A stretch of 64,000 bases of DNA from Fluviicola chungangensis (GTDB lineage: Bacteria > Bacteroidota > Bacteroidia > Flavobacteriales_D > Crocinitomicaceae), in NCBI RefSeq assembly GCF_007558725.1, contig NZ_VLPL01000008.1, forward strand, positions 124,001 through 188,000, written 5' to 3'. Position 1 is the first letter of the stretch. Every line of letters starts with the position of its first letter. Of the stretch, positions 15,927-23,954 are shown piece after piece. The notes under the pieces were generated by a model. That model saw only the letters and a program-made list of their open reading frames with translations. It did not search any database and was not told the DNA's origin. The position numbers were made by a program, and so were the translations under genes.

Positions 15927-16460
15927 CTACTTTTTTGTAAAGTACTTGTCCATAAAGTTCACAGGAACAAGAAACATTCCATCGTACCCCGTTGGAAACA
16001 ACTTTTGCATATTCTCGTTTTGTACCCAATTAGAAAACTTACAGGCAAACATACTGTTAACGCCAGCACTAGTAAAATCTAAAATTCTGATTTCAGATTG
16101 TGCGTCAATTTCCAGCATATCGAAAAGATTAAAAGAGACTGTGCAAACGAAAGTGTCGCCTTTGTGAATACCAAGTTCCTCCAAGGTCATTTGCATATCG
16201 TCAAAATCGCCGATTAAATCCAACTCCATTTCATCAATCAACTCACTACATTTTTCAGAATACATTTTAAGTTGCGTAACACTAAACCTTATCTTATCTA
16301 ACTCAGTAATATCTGTGACGGAGGCAATATCTTTAAAACCAGATAGGTACTCAGCAAGATCAGCAATTTCTTTACTTGTCTGAAATGAACGAATGCTGTT
16401 TGACAGCCATGCTCTTTGCGGAAATATTTTAAAGCGTTCTTTGAATTCGGTTGTTTTCAT
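15927..16460 (-). CDS. Hypothetical soluble protein
   Basis: A 177-aa protein with a helical, coiled-coil-like N-terminal half (about residues 25-95) and a beta-rich C-terminal half (DTFVCTVSFNLFDML, SEIRILDFTSAGVNS). I do not recognise it. It converges on the HEPN-like gene and has the palindrome cluster 16526-16704 immediately upstream of its start. Confidence 0.6.
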   Translation of the reverse strand: MKTTEFKERFKIFPQRAWLSNSIRSFQTSKEIADLAEYLSGFKDIASVTDITELDKIRFSVTQLKMYSEKCSELIDEMELDLIGDFDDMQMTLEELGIHKGDTFVCTVSFNLFDMLEIDAQSEIRILDFTSAGVNSMFACKFSNWVQNENMQKLFPTGYDGMFLVPVNFMDKYFTKK

Positions 16461-16525
16461 TGTGACGTGGTATTATTGTCTGCCAAATATAACTAACCTG
16501 GTTCGTTCACAAGCTAATTCGTGAC

Positions 16526-16704
16526 GAATAAAAAAATAACTGCCCACCTAGAGGTGGGCAGTTATTTTTTTATTCGGTCCAAATCAGTAAAAAAGCGTAA
16601 TAAAAATTTATCTGCCCACTAGTTGGTGGGCAGTTATCATTTTATTGCTGAAAACCGGGTAAAAAAAAATAACTGCCCACCAACTAGTGGGCAGTTATTT
16701 TTTT
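16526..16704. repeat. Three palindromes sharing CTGCCCAC core
   Basis: Palindrome 1 (16526-16549 with 16552-16575) has two perfect 24-bp arms and only two bases between them. Palindrome 2 has CTGCCCAC at 16612-16619, loop TAGTTG, and its complement at 16626-16633. Palindrome 3 has arms at 16663-16680 and 16687-16704 around loop CAACTA. Palindromes 2 and 3 are inverted copies of each other, including the loop. The A/T flanks look like bidirectional terminators, but three in 180 bp plus a fourth related pair at 6861-6953 suggest a mobile palindrome or a functional phage site. Confidence 0.8.
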
Positions 16705-16918
16705 ATTCAATTCCTGCGATCATTTCTCTAATAAAGTCAATAGGTGGGTTTGGAAGCCCTAGTAGAAAATCTTTCAATTCTTCTTTGGTTTTGAATTGGC
16801 GGGTAACACCCATGACTTTTTTACCCCCGACATACTTCGAACAAAAGAAACCGTTATCCGTAGTTCTGTGAATACAGACGTGCATTTGAGGATATTCGAC
16901 CCAACGAAAAAAGATCAT
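16703..16918 (-). CDS. 71-aa hypothetical protein
   Basis: A small soluble protein with an alpha/beta look (HVCIHRTTDNGFFCSKYVGG, then FKTKEELKDFLLGL) and no known family. The third palindrome touches its 3' end and may serve as its terminator. Coding is supported by balanced composition and an intact frame, but it is short. Confidence 0.5.
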   Translation of the reverse strand: MIFFRWVEYPQMHVCIHRTTDNGFFCSKYVGGKKVMGVTRQFKTKEELKDFLLGLPNPPIDFIREMIAGIE

Positions 16919-17328
16919 TTGAAGATATTACAGAAACCACAAATCTAATCATAAAAAAGGCTGTAATATGACGAAATCACGTTACTGTCTACTACCAATA
17001 TTCACTTATTTTCAAGATGTCAAAGAGGGTTAAGAAAGACAGTAGGTTATCAATCCCCTACTGCCTTTACCACCTAACCACCTAAATCAAAATTTTTAAG
17101 GATATTTTAGGACTCTACGCAACCAAGTTTAATCGGAATTTGTATTTCATTTTAAAGTTTAAAAGAGGCAGCAACGCGATTTTTTCACGTCACTGCCAAT
17201 TAACCACTATTCACTGAATCACCTAATTAAGATCAATTAGGTTTCAATGCAAATATAGTTTTAGAATTAATTAAAATTCAATGTCCTAAAACCGTTAAAA
17301 TGTTGCTTAGTTAAATATTAAATAATTT
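16919..17328. other. Gene-free stretch with hairpins
   Basis: No convincing gene is seen in these 410 bases. They contain the 17035-17088 hairpin and box and an 8-bp perfect inverted repeat (ACCTAATT at 17221-17228 and complement at 17235-17242) about 90 bases downstream of the XRE gene. Confidence 0.6.
17035..17088 (-). terminator. Second copy of 17-bp box plus hairpin
   Basis: On the minus strand, box GATTTAGGTGGTTAGGT (17088-17072) is followed by a hairpin with CAGTAGG (17040-17046) pairing CCTACTG (17057-17063), flanked by AAAGG/CTTT. Order and spacing match the 8773-8836 element. It lies downstream of the XRE gene. Confidence 0.65.
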
Positions 17329-17721
17329 TCAATCTCTTGAACTTAGCTTTTCCTTTAACACCCCCCTTAAAAAATCGATCTCATTTTTAAGGGTTGTGAT
17401 GTGGTCTTTATCGGCATTAATTATTGTTTCAACGTTATAAGCGTTTGCCGTTTCATTATTGGATTGATTGATAATTTTAGATGCGCTTTCACCAAATAAA
17501 TAACTAACGGACACTTTTAAAACCTTCGCGATTATCATTAATCTTGGTGCGCTTAATCGTGAGTCGTCTTTTTCCAAACGACCGTAGTTACTTTGAGTAA
17601 TATTTAGGCAACTTGCTAAAAATTCCTGTGAAATTCCTTTCTCCTCACGTATCTTCTTGATCCTGATTCCAACTTCATTTACTCCCGTTTCAGCTTCGTT
17701 AACTTCACTTATTTCGTTCAT
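17329..17721 (-). CDS. XRE-family repressor
   Basis: A 130-aa DNA-binding protein with an HTH_3 domain at about residues 17-76 (IRIKKIREEKGISQEFLASC, then NITQSNYGRLEKDDSRLSAP) and a C-terminal coiled coil at about 100-125, the usual layout of small Bacteroidota XRE regulators. A perfect palindrome 12 bases upstream of its start is a likely autoregulatory operator. It shares a rare box-and-hairpin 3' element with the phage gene at 7034-8752, which links it to the mobile element as a candidate maintenance repressor. Confidence 0.85.
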   Translation of the reverse strand: MNEISEVNEAETGVNEVGIRIKKIREEKGISQEFLASCLNITQSNYGRLEKDDSRLSAPRLMIIAKVLKVSVSYLFGESASKIINQSNNETANAYNVETIINADKDHITTLKNEIDFLRGVLKEKLSSRD

Positions 17722-17732
17722 GTATTCGATTT

Positions 17733-17749
17733 TTGACTAAGATAGTCAA
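17733..17749. promoter_or_regulatory. Palindromic operator of XRE gene
   Basis: TTGACTA and TAGTCAA flank a 3-base spacer, 12 bases before the XRE start codon. A second inverted repeat (AATTTGAA/TTTCAAATT) lies at about 17769-17792. Confidence 0.6.
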
Positions 17750-17809
17750 TATAGTACTTATTTTATTTAAAATTTGAATGAATTTCAAATTACCGTTTTT
17801 CAAAAAAGA

Positions 17810-17905
17810 TAATTTTGTAACATTGTCAGAATTAATACTTTTTTAATCTCAAAGTATTGACCGTTACACTCCACGGCGGTAAGTGTGGAGAACCTTAACA
17901 CTATT
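17810..17905 (+). promoter_or_regulatory. Promoter and structured leader, copy A
   Basis: A TAATTTTG -7 box (17810-17817) within AGATAATTTTGTAACATT is followed, 59 bases from box start, by hairpin CTCCAC (17869-17874)/GTGGAG (17885-17890) with loop GGCGGTAAGT, then a tract ending CACTATTTT. The same arrangement occurs at 32351-32445. The next gene, the esterase, starts about 140 bases further on; a 28-codon frame from 17911 lies between and is not convincing. Confidence 0.6.
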
Positions 17906-18044
17906 TTGAAATGCCGTTATTCAAGTTGTCAAAATTCGTTCAGGCAATATTTACAAACTATTCATTCCAAAATTACGAGAATGTCGCTTTGCCTTAATGG
18001 TACAATTGAAGATAATCTCACTTTAATCCCCACTAAAACAAACC

Positions 18045-18875
18045 ATGAAATTCGCTTTTATTTTAATCTCACTTTGGGTTACAACATCGACTTACTGCAT
18101 TTCACCAATCATGCCTAATTATCAGAATTGCAAAAACAAAAAGGAAAAGAAATCTCAATTGTTCACTGATACTTTGTACAGTGAATCATTCGGAGAAAAC
18201 AGATTGCTTACAATTTACCTTCCAAAAGGCTTCAAAAAAACTAAAACCTATCCGGTAATTTACATGGCAGACGGACAATTATTAATTCAGTCTTATGTCA
18301 AATCAATCGATTCCCTAATGGACAAAAAATTGATTCCTGAAATTGTAATTATCGGTGTAAATTCCAATGAAACCTTTATTCCAAGCATGGGGCTTGAGTA
18401 TCGAAATTTTGAGTATCTCAAAAATCTGCATGGTGGGAAAGACACTTTAAATCTAAGATTTGACAAGCATTTTAAATTCTTTACCTCAGAAGTGATTCAG
18501 TACGCAGAAAAAAGCTATTCTGTTTCGAATAAGAAAGAAGATCGAACCTTTTACGGAATTTCAAATGGGGCAGATTTTGGTGTAACTGTCGCCCAGGATA
18601 AACCCGATTTAATCGGTCACTTTATTTTATGTTCAATTGTGCAAGGAAGTAAAGAACCGTTTGCGTGGACTAAAGCAAACTGCCCAAGTTTTTTCCTTGC
18701 TACCGGTGACCAAGAAGATGAAATGGTTCAGGATGAAGCGAAAAGGCTCGGAAAATACTTAACTCAAATTTCAATGCCTTACGAATTGGTTTTTTACCAT
18801 GGTGGGCACGAACGAAAAAAATGGGAAGCGCAGTTTATCGCTTACCTACCAAAAGTTTACAGAAAAAAATCTTAA
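18045..18875 (+). CDS. Secreted esterase D-like alpha/beta hydrolase
   Basis: A 276-aa protein of the putative esterase family (Fes/esterase D type). An N-terminal signal peptide (about residues 1-20) is followed by RLLTIYLPKGFKKTKTYPVI, typical of the family entry strand. The nucleophile elbow GISNGADF sits at about residues 171-178 with Ser as nucleophile, and HGGHE near 253 supplies the catalytic His. Probable substrates are carboxyl esters, possibly of an iron chelator or peptide. It precedes the RiPP cluster by 139 bases but has its own leader, so a role in that pathway is uncertain. Confidence 0.75.
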   Translation: MKFAFILISLWVTTSTYCISPIMPNYQNCKNKKEKKSQLFTDTLYSESFGENRLLTIYLPKGFKKTKTYPVIYMADGQLLIQSYVKSIDSLMDKKLIPEIVIIGVNSNETFIPSMGLEYRNFEYLKNLHGGKDTLNLRFDKHFKFFTSEVIQYAEKSYSVSNKKEDRTFYGISNGADFGVTVAQDKPDLIGHFILCSIVQGSKEPFAWTKANCPSFFLATGDQEDEMVQDEAKRLGKYLTQISMPYELVFYHGGHERKKWEAQFIAYLPKVYRKKS

Positions 18876-18930
18876 TAGCATTGAAACCGGTGAGGCACAC
18901 CGGATCAATACAAGTCGCATTTGTTTAGGA

Positions 18931-18992
18931 TTGCCTAACTGAATGGGTGTGCAATTACGTGCGAAGCCGAAAACACGAACTAGAGTAGGCAA
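18931..18992 (+). promoter_or_regulatory. Leader inverted repeat before precursor genes
   Basis: TTGCCTA (18931-18937) and TAGGCAA (18986-18992) could close a 48-nt structure just before the first precursor gene. A separate small hairpin CCGGTG/CACCGG (18887-18903) lies after the esterase and may terminate it weakly. Confidence 0.35.
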
Positions 18993-19014
18993 ATTAATTT
19001 AATCATTATCAAAA

Positions 19015-19212
19015 ATGAAAAATTCAAAATTAGACAAGTTCGCTACTTCTGCACTTGTTGAAAGCAATGGGTTGTATGGTGGTGAAAACAAATCTGATGT
19101 TACATACACAGATTCTTACAACACAAACACAGGTAGTTATGACCGTCAATGGGCTAGTCTTACAGATCAGAAAGACACAAGCACAGAAGACGATAAGCCT
19201 GTAAGATCGTAA
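19015..19212 (+). CDS. gwsA: Grasp-with-spasm RiPP precursor peptide 1
   Basis: A 65-aa precursor. The leader (residues 1-23: MKNSKLDKF, then LVESNGLYGG) ends in a double-glycine site, matching the C39 peptidase of the downstream exporter. The predicted 42-aa core (24-65) is rich in Thr, Ser, Asp and Tyr with no Cys: TNTGSYD at 37-43, SL-x-D at 48-51, DT at 54-55 and DDKP at 59-62. Asp/Glu carboxylates and Thr/Ser hydroxyls are the substrates that graspetide ligases join as side-chain esters. The product is unknown. Confidence 0.8.
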   Translation: MKNSKLDKFATSALVESNGLYGGENKSDVTYTDSYNTNTGSYDRQWASLTDQKDTSTEDDKPVRS

Positions 19213-19270
19213 GACTTGCTAGGCTTAATGTCTCAAGCACAAACCCAAATTATTAACATAAAACGATTTT

Positions 19271-19474
19271 ATGAAATCTTCAAAATTCGGAAAATTCTCT
19301 ACGGAGGCAATTGTAAACAGTGACGGATTGTTTGCAGGTGAAAACGGTTCAGACAAACCAAACGGTTACCCTGATACTAAAAACAACACAACAGGTAATT
19401 ACGACATGATGGGTCCTTCTTTAGTAGATACTTACGATACTAAAGATTACGCGGACAAACCACAAGGTTCGTAA
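19271..19474 (+). CDS. gwsA: Grasp-with-spasm RiPP precursor peptide 2
   Basis: A 67-aa paralogue of the preceding peptide. The leader repeats the pattern MK-x-SK-x-x-KF-x-T-x-A-x-V-x-S-x-GL and ends GLFAG (19-23), a Gly-Ala-Gly variant still suited to C39 cleavage. The core (24-67) shares TTG-x-YD at 40-45, SL-x-D at 50-53, DT at 56-57 and DKP at 62-64, while spacers differ. Conservation of the Thr/Asp pattern against variable spacers marks the probable crosslinked residues. The first half of the core has an extra Pro/Gly segment (KPNGYPDT). Confidence 0.8.
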   Translation: MKSSKFGKFSTEAIVNSDGLFAGENGSDKPNGYPDTKNNTTGNYDMMGPSLVDTYDTKDYADKPQGS

Positions 19475-19484
19475 CAAAGCAAAA

Positions 19485-19513
19485 AAGGTGGTTTGCGTTA
19501 TGCAGGCCACCTT
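19485..19513 (+). terminator. Attenuator hairpin between precursors and maturase
   Basis: AAGGTGG (19485-19491) pairs with CCACCTT (19507-19513), followed by only a weak T content. A leaky terminator here would give more precursor than enzyme transcript, as is common in RiPP clusters. Confidence 0.6.
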
Positions 19514-19530
19514 CCTAAAATTGATTCAAC

Positions 19531-20502
19531 ATGATACTAATTCTTACAGATAAAGAAGAACCGACGTCTGATTTGATTATTGGATGGCTACTAAGAATGC
19601 AAAAACCATTTTATAGGATTTCGGTTGCCGATGTATTGGAATTCAATAAAGTTTACATGAATCCCGAAACTAAGACAATTGAAATTATTTTTTCATTCGT
19701 TAGAAATGGTGAAACAATTACAATTGATACTAAAGACATTACTTCTTATTGGTATCGAAGATCGATTCTCAGTAAAAAATTTAAAGAAATAAATTACGGA
19801 CCTTACCACGAAGAAGTTAGCGACATTCTAAACGGGTACAAAAAAGAAGAACATTTGGAGTTAATCAAATACCTGAACTATGTTTTAGACAAAAAGGCAA
19901 AGCTAAATTCAGATATAGATAACGAGGTTATCAAATTTCAATCCTTAGACCTAGCACTAAAGGTTGGGTTGGAAATTCCCTCAACTCTCGTAACTACGAA
20001 AAAAAGTGATTTACTGGAATTCGTAAAAGCCGGTAATGATAAGATAATAACTAAACCGATTGGAAACCCATTCAGCTTTGTAAACCATGGAATGTATCAA
20101 TTTACGTCATTGGTGGAACTGGATCGAGTGCCTGAACAATTTGAATTATCACAGGTACAAAAAGCGATTGATAAAAAGTTCGAATTAAGAATTTTTTATT
20201 TCAACTTGAAGTTTTATTCATCTGCTGTAATGTCACAGGCAAACGAAAAAACTAAAATTGACGTGAAGAATTACGATGATAATAACCCCAATCGGATCGT
20301 GCCTTATTTGCTTCCTGCAGAAATCGAGAACAAACTTCGAAGGCTTATGAATTTACTTAATTTGAAATCAGGCAGTATTGACATGATTGTTGACAAAAAT
20401 GACAAATTCATTTTCCTTGAAGTAAACCCGATTGGCCAGTTTGAACAGGTTGCAAATCCATGTAACTATGACCTTTATTACCTAATCGCGGATCATTTAT
20501 AA
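19531..20502 (+). CDS. gwsG: ATP-grasp peptide maturase, grasp-with-spasm system
   Basis: A 323-aa ATP-grasp ligase that should activate Asp/Glu side chains of the precursor and join them to Thr/Ser (ester) or Lys (amide). It begins MILILTDKEEPTSDLII like other graspetide ligases, has TKPIGNPFSF and ELRIFYFNLKFYSSA (ATP-grasp core, about residues 170-235), and ends with the metal-binding pattern IFLEVNPIGQFEQV at about 296-310 followed by NPCNYDLYYLIADHL, typical of the grasp-with-spasm subfamily. It lies directly downstream of the two precursors, and five bases separate it from the next gene. Confidence 0.85.
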   Translation: MILILTDKEEPTSDLIIGWLLRMQKPFYRISVADVLEFNKVYMNPETKTIEIIFSFVRNGETITIDTKDITSYWYRRSILSKKFKEINYGPYHEEVSDILNGYKKEEHLELIKYLNYVLDKKAKLNSDIDNEVIKFQSLDLALKVGLEIPSTLVTTKKSDLLEFVKAGNDKIITKPIGNPFSFVNHGMYQFTSLVELDRVPEQFELSQVQKAIDKKFELRIFYFNLKFYSSAVMSQANEKTKIDVKNYDDNNPNRIVPYLLPAEIENKLRRLMNLLNLKSGSIDMIVDKNDKFIFLEVNPIGQFEQVANPCNYDLYYLIADHL

Positions 20503-20506
20503 CGTC

Positions 20507-20698
20507 ATGAAAAAGAATATTGATTTAATACACGAAGTTGTACATAAAATGCCCCAACTTGTTGCGTTGCCGGTTCATCACACCCAAGAAACCCAAAACG
20601 GTGAATTAGGCATTCGTGCACTCCCAAAATTGAAAGCGGATCTTTACCAAACCGACAAATTCCTATTTAGAAGACCAAACCATAAAAAAATAGTATGA
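20507..20698 (+). CDS. 63-aa coupled protein of RiPP cluster, unknown
   Basis: A basic 63-residue protein lying between the ATP-grasp and SPASM genes and overlapping the latter as ATGA, so it is translationally coupled. It contains HHTQETQNGELGIRALPKLK and a basic C terminus (FRRPNHKKIV). It lacks the precursor leader pattern and any double Gly, so it is probably not a third precursor. A leader-recognition or partner subunit of the SPASM protein is a reasonable guess; I do not recognise a family. Confidence 0.6.
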   Translation: MKKNIDLIHEVVHKMPQLVALPVHHTQETQNGELGIRALPKLKADLYQTDKFLFRRPNHKKIV

Positions 20699-21726
20699 TT
20701 GCATTATATGAAGATGTCAGAATAGCAAAAGGCTATAATCGTAGCATTTTGCATGATTTATCAAAGGGCGGATTCGAGTTTTTGAGCAATGAAGCATTCG
20801 AGGTTCTTTCCAACCTTCATGAATACGATAATTTTAATTCATGCTTAGAACAGAACGCTGAAATTGCAGACGAACTGAAAAGTTTGGATGCGCTCAATAT
20901 TATCAATCATTTCATTTCAGATATACATGTATTTCCAAAAATTGATAAGAGTAATTCAATGCCGAGTCACTTCCAGGCAATTACCTTTGTTGTGAATACA
21001 AGCAATATTAAGTACATACAAAGGAACATAGGCGTTCTATCTAGGTTAACTCAAAATCTATTTTTAATCTTTGATAAAAAGCACATTTTGTTTCTTGATT
21101 TTCTTATCGATTTCTTAAAAGACAACCAGCATCTTAGAATTATCTTCTGCGGTAAGCGTAGCCTATTGGATAAAATAGATTCAATTGTTTCAAAACACAA
21201 AGTATTCTGTGAATATGCCGAAATTGATCTGTCAGATAAGGCAAAATATATTGAAACTTTCCCATCACTTCACAATAACTATTTATTATTCAATGAAACA
21301 CTAAATTTTAATAGTGGATTTTATGAGAAAATTCTAATTAATGCCGATGGTAGAATTGGTATCAATTTATTTGACGATTTCAATTTGGGTCACATTAGTA
21401 AAATTAAAACCATAGAAGATTTTGAAAGTCTTAAGATAAATGAAAGGTATCAGGAAGTAATAAATATAAAAGTTGATCAAATCGCTGTTTGCCAACAATG
21501 CGAGTTCCGTTATATGTGTACTGATATTAAGATCCCGCGACAATCCAATTTTTCAAGGGAGATATTCGTAAAAGACGAGTGCCGATACAATCCATTTATT
21601 TCAAAATGGAAACATGAGGAAGGTTTTTCAAGACTTGCCGAATGCGGTGTAATTGTCAACGAAAATGAGTTCGTAATAAACGACACCCAAATTGCCGAAA
21701 TGAATTTAGAATTATGGGAAGACTAA
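20695..21726 (+). CDS. gwsS: SPASM-domain protein, grasp-with-spasm system
   Basis: A 343-aa protein with a C-terminal SPASM-like cysteine cluster, CQQCEFRYMC at about residues 263-272 and a further Cys in KDECRYNPF at about 295, expected to hold an iron-sulfur cluster. The N-terminal part lacks the CxxxCxxC of active radical-SAM enzymes, so it is a pseudo-radical-SAM partner as in the defined grasp-with-spasm family. It may assist the ATP-grasp ligase or bind the leader. The start is fixed by the ATGA overlap. Confidence 0.85.
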   Translation: MIALYEDVRIAKGYNRSILHDLSKGGFEFLSNEAFEVLSNLHEYDNFNSCLEQNAEIADELKSLDALNIINHFISDIHVFPKIDKSNSMPSHFQAITFVVNTSNIKYIQRNIGVLSRLTQNLFLIFDKKHILFLDFLIDFLKDNQHLRIIFCGKRSLLDKIDSIVSKHKVFCEYAEIDLSDKAKYIETFPSLHNNYLLFNETLNFNSGFYEKILINADGRIGINLFDDFNLGHISKIKTIEDFESLKINERYQEVINIKVDQIAVCQQCEFRYMCTDIKIPRQSNFSREIFVKDECRYNPFISKWKHEEGFSRLAECGVIVNENEFVINDTQIAEMNLELWED

Positions 21727-21736
21727 AAGTATAAAA

Positions 21737-23953
21737 ATGAAAAGATTCCCATTCTATAAACAGCCGGACACAATGGATTGCGGTGCAACCTGTTTGAAAA
21801 TGATTGCAAAATTTCATGGAAAAACAGTTTCATTGGAAAGGCTTAGAACTTTGAGCCAAACAACAAGAAGCGGTGCATCATTTAAAAAAGTTGCTGAAGC
21901 TGCCGAAACAATTGGATTTAGAACTTTATTAGTAAAGACAAGTTTAGAAAGTCTTATTGAGGACGCACCATTGCCATGTATTGTATATTGGAACGCGAAA
22001 CATTTTACAGTAGTGCATAAATTCAGTAAAAGAAATGTTTATGTGGCTGATCCGGCATTCGGTTTAATAAAATATACTTATCGTGAATTCTTAAATAATT
22101 GGATTTCGTCGAATGCAGAATTGAATACAAAAGAAGGTATTTGTTTATTACTGGAACCGACACCAAGCCTTTTGGATTCACCGGACGAAGACCCCGAAGA
22201 AAAAATGGGATTCAACTTTTTGATTAAGTATGTAAAGCTTTTCAAAAAGTACTTTTTACAACTCGGGATCGGAGTTTTTTTAATTAGTGTTTTACAATTT
22301 ATTTTCCCTTTTCTTACGCAAAGTGTTGTAGATATAGGGATTCAAAATAAAGACATTCATTTTTTATACTTGGTATTACTCGGACAATTGTTTTTGTTCC
22401 TAGGTAGAACCATGATTGAAATTACACGCGGATGGATTCTACTTCATGTGTCTACCCGAATTAATATTTCGTTGATTTCTGATTTCCTCATTAAACTTAT
22501 GCGTTTGCCAATCTCGTTTTTTGACTCAAAAATGACGGGTGACATCATGCAACGAATCGGGGATCATGCACGGATTGACGAATTATTAACGGTTCAATCG
22601 CTCAATTTCATTTTTTCGGCTTTCAATTTTATAGTGTTTGGGGTCATACTTGCAATGTATAGTTTACCTATTTTCTTGATTTTCATTACAGGCACAACGC
22701 TTTACTTTATTTGGGTCAGTTTCTTTATGAAAAAGAGAAGTATTCTCGATCACAAAAAGTTTGAGCAGTTGAGTAACGAACGATCAGTAGTCATGGAACT
22801 GATCCAAGGAATGCAGGAAATTAAACTGCACAACGCTGAACAACTAAAACGATGGAACTGGGAAAATCTGCAAATCAAATTGTTTAACCTTCGAATCAAA
22901 GGACTAAGGCTAGAGCAATGGCAGGGAAACGGATCAAACGTAATAAATGAATTGAAAAACATTATTATAAGTTTCTATTCAGCAAAACTTGTTGTAGACG
23001 GTTCTTTTACTTTGGGAATGATGCTTTCGGTAACCTACATAATAGGTCAATTAAATTCACCTGTATCTCTGTTTTTGTCATTTATTTATACGCTTCAAGA
23101 TGCACGTTTGTCCTTAAACCGATTGGCGGAAATTCACAATAAAGAAGATGAAGAACCGAACATAGAAGCGAAGTTGAAATATTTACCACAGGACGTTACC
23201 GTTTCATTTAATAATGTTTCTTACTCCTATATGGGATCGGATAATTTGGTATTGAAGGACATTAATTTTGAAATCGCACAAAGTAAAATAACGGCAATTG
23301 TTGGAGCAAGTGGAAGTGGTAAAACTACGCTAATGAAATTACTACTTCGTTTCTACGAACCTAATTCCGGAAAAATCACAGTTGGAAACACCGATTTAAC
23401 AGCTTTTTCACAGCATCTTTGGAGGGAGAATTGCGGTTCTGTAATGCAAGAAGGATTCATTTTCAATGATTCAATTGCTAGAAATATTGCCGTTGGTGTA
23501 GAACAAATCGATACTTCGTTGCTTTTAAAGGCAGTTGAAGTCGCAAATATTAGAGAATTTATTGAGTCATTACCACTAAGCTACAATACTAAAATCGGCG
23601 CAGAGGGTATGGGGCTAAGTGGTGGGCAGAAACAAAGGATTCTTATAGCCCGTGCGGTTTATAAGAATCCTGAATTTCTGTTTTTCGATGAAGCAACAAG
23701 CGCACTGGATGCCAATAATGAAAAAGTCATAATGAAGAACTTAAATGACTTTTTCGAGGGAAGAACAGCCGTTGTAATTGCCCATCGACTAAGCACGGTA
23801 AAAAATGCTGATCAAATTATTGTTTTAGACAACGGACAAATCATCGAAAAAGGTACTCACAATGAATTGATCGAAAAGAATGGAGCATACTTCAACTTAG
23901 TGAAAAATCAATTGGAACTTGAAAAATTAGAAACTCAAAATCTTAGCGAATAA
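21737..23953 (+). CDS. C39 peptidase-containing ABC exporter
   Basis: A 738-aa fused protease-transporter that cleaves leader peptides at Gly-Gly sites and exports the core. The C39 domain fills residues 1-130 with catalytic Cys15 (MDCGATCLKM), His near 91 (NAKHFTVVHKF) and Asp near 105 (VADPAFG). A six-helix membrane domain spans about 165-460. The nucleotide-binding domain has Walker A GASGSGKTT near 523, signature LSGGQKQR near 624, and Walker B FLFFDEATS near 648. It sits between the SPASM gene and HlyD/TolC partners and so is dedicated to this RiPP. Confidence 0.93.
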   Translation: MKRFPFYKQPDTMDCGATCLKMIAKFHGKTVSLERLRTLSQTTRSGASFKKVAEAAETIGFRTLLVKTSLESLIEDAPLPCIVYWNAKHFTVVHKFSKRNVYVADPAFGLIKYTYREFLNNWISSNAELNTKEGICLLLEPTPSLLDSPDEDPEEKMGFNFLIKYVKLFKKYFLQLGIGVFLISVLQFIFPFLTQSVVDIGIQNKDIHFLYLVLLGQLFLFLGRTMIEITRGWILLHVSTRINISLISDFLIKLMRLPISFFDSKMTGDIMQRIGDHARIDELLTVQSLNFIFSAFNFIVFGVILAMYSLPIFLIFITGTTLYFIWVSFFMKKRSILDHKKFEQLSNERSVVMELIQGMQEIKLHNAEQLKRWNWENLQIKLFNLRIKGLRLEQWQGNGSNVINELKNIIISFYSAKLVVDGSFTLGMMLSVTYIIGQLNSPVSLFLSFIYTLQDARLSLNRLAEIHNKEDEEPNIEAKLKYLPQDVTVSFNNVSYSYMGSDNLVLKDINFEIAQSKITAIVGASGSGKTTLMKLLLRFYEPNSGKITVGNTDLTAFSQHLWRENCGSVMQEGFIFNDSIARNIAVGVEQIDTSLLLKAVEVANIREFIESLPLSYNTKIGAEGMGLSGGQKQRILIARAVYKNPEFLFFDEATSALDANNEKVIMKNLNDFFEGRTAVVIAHRLSTVKNADQIIVLDNGQIIEKGTHNELIEKNGAYFNLVKNQLELEKLETQNLSE

Positions 23954-23954
23954 A

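Noticed and set aside
16526-16704. CRISPR array
   Set aside because: Repeats are palindromes in alternating orientation with irregular, unequal gaps and no cas genes.
1-17721. Filamentous (inovirus-like) phage
   Set aside because: The ATPase lacks a membrane helix and Zot layout, and a muramidase plus jelly-roll candidate argue for a lytic-type, membrane-containing virus.
17885-18118. 77-aa frame from a GTG in the leader hairpin
   Set aside because: Starts inside the conserved hairpin and overlaps the esterase signal peptide in another frame.
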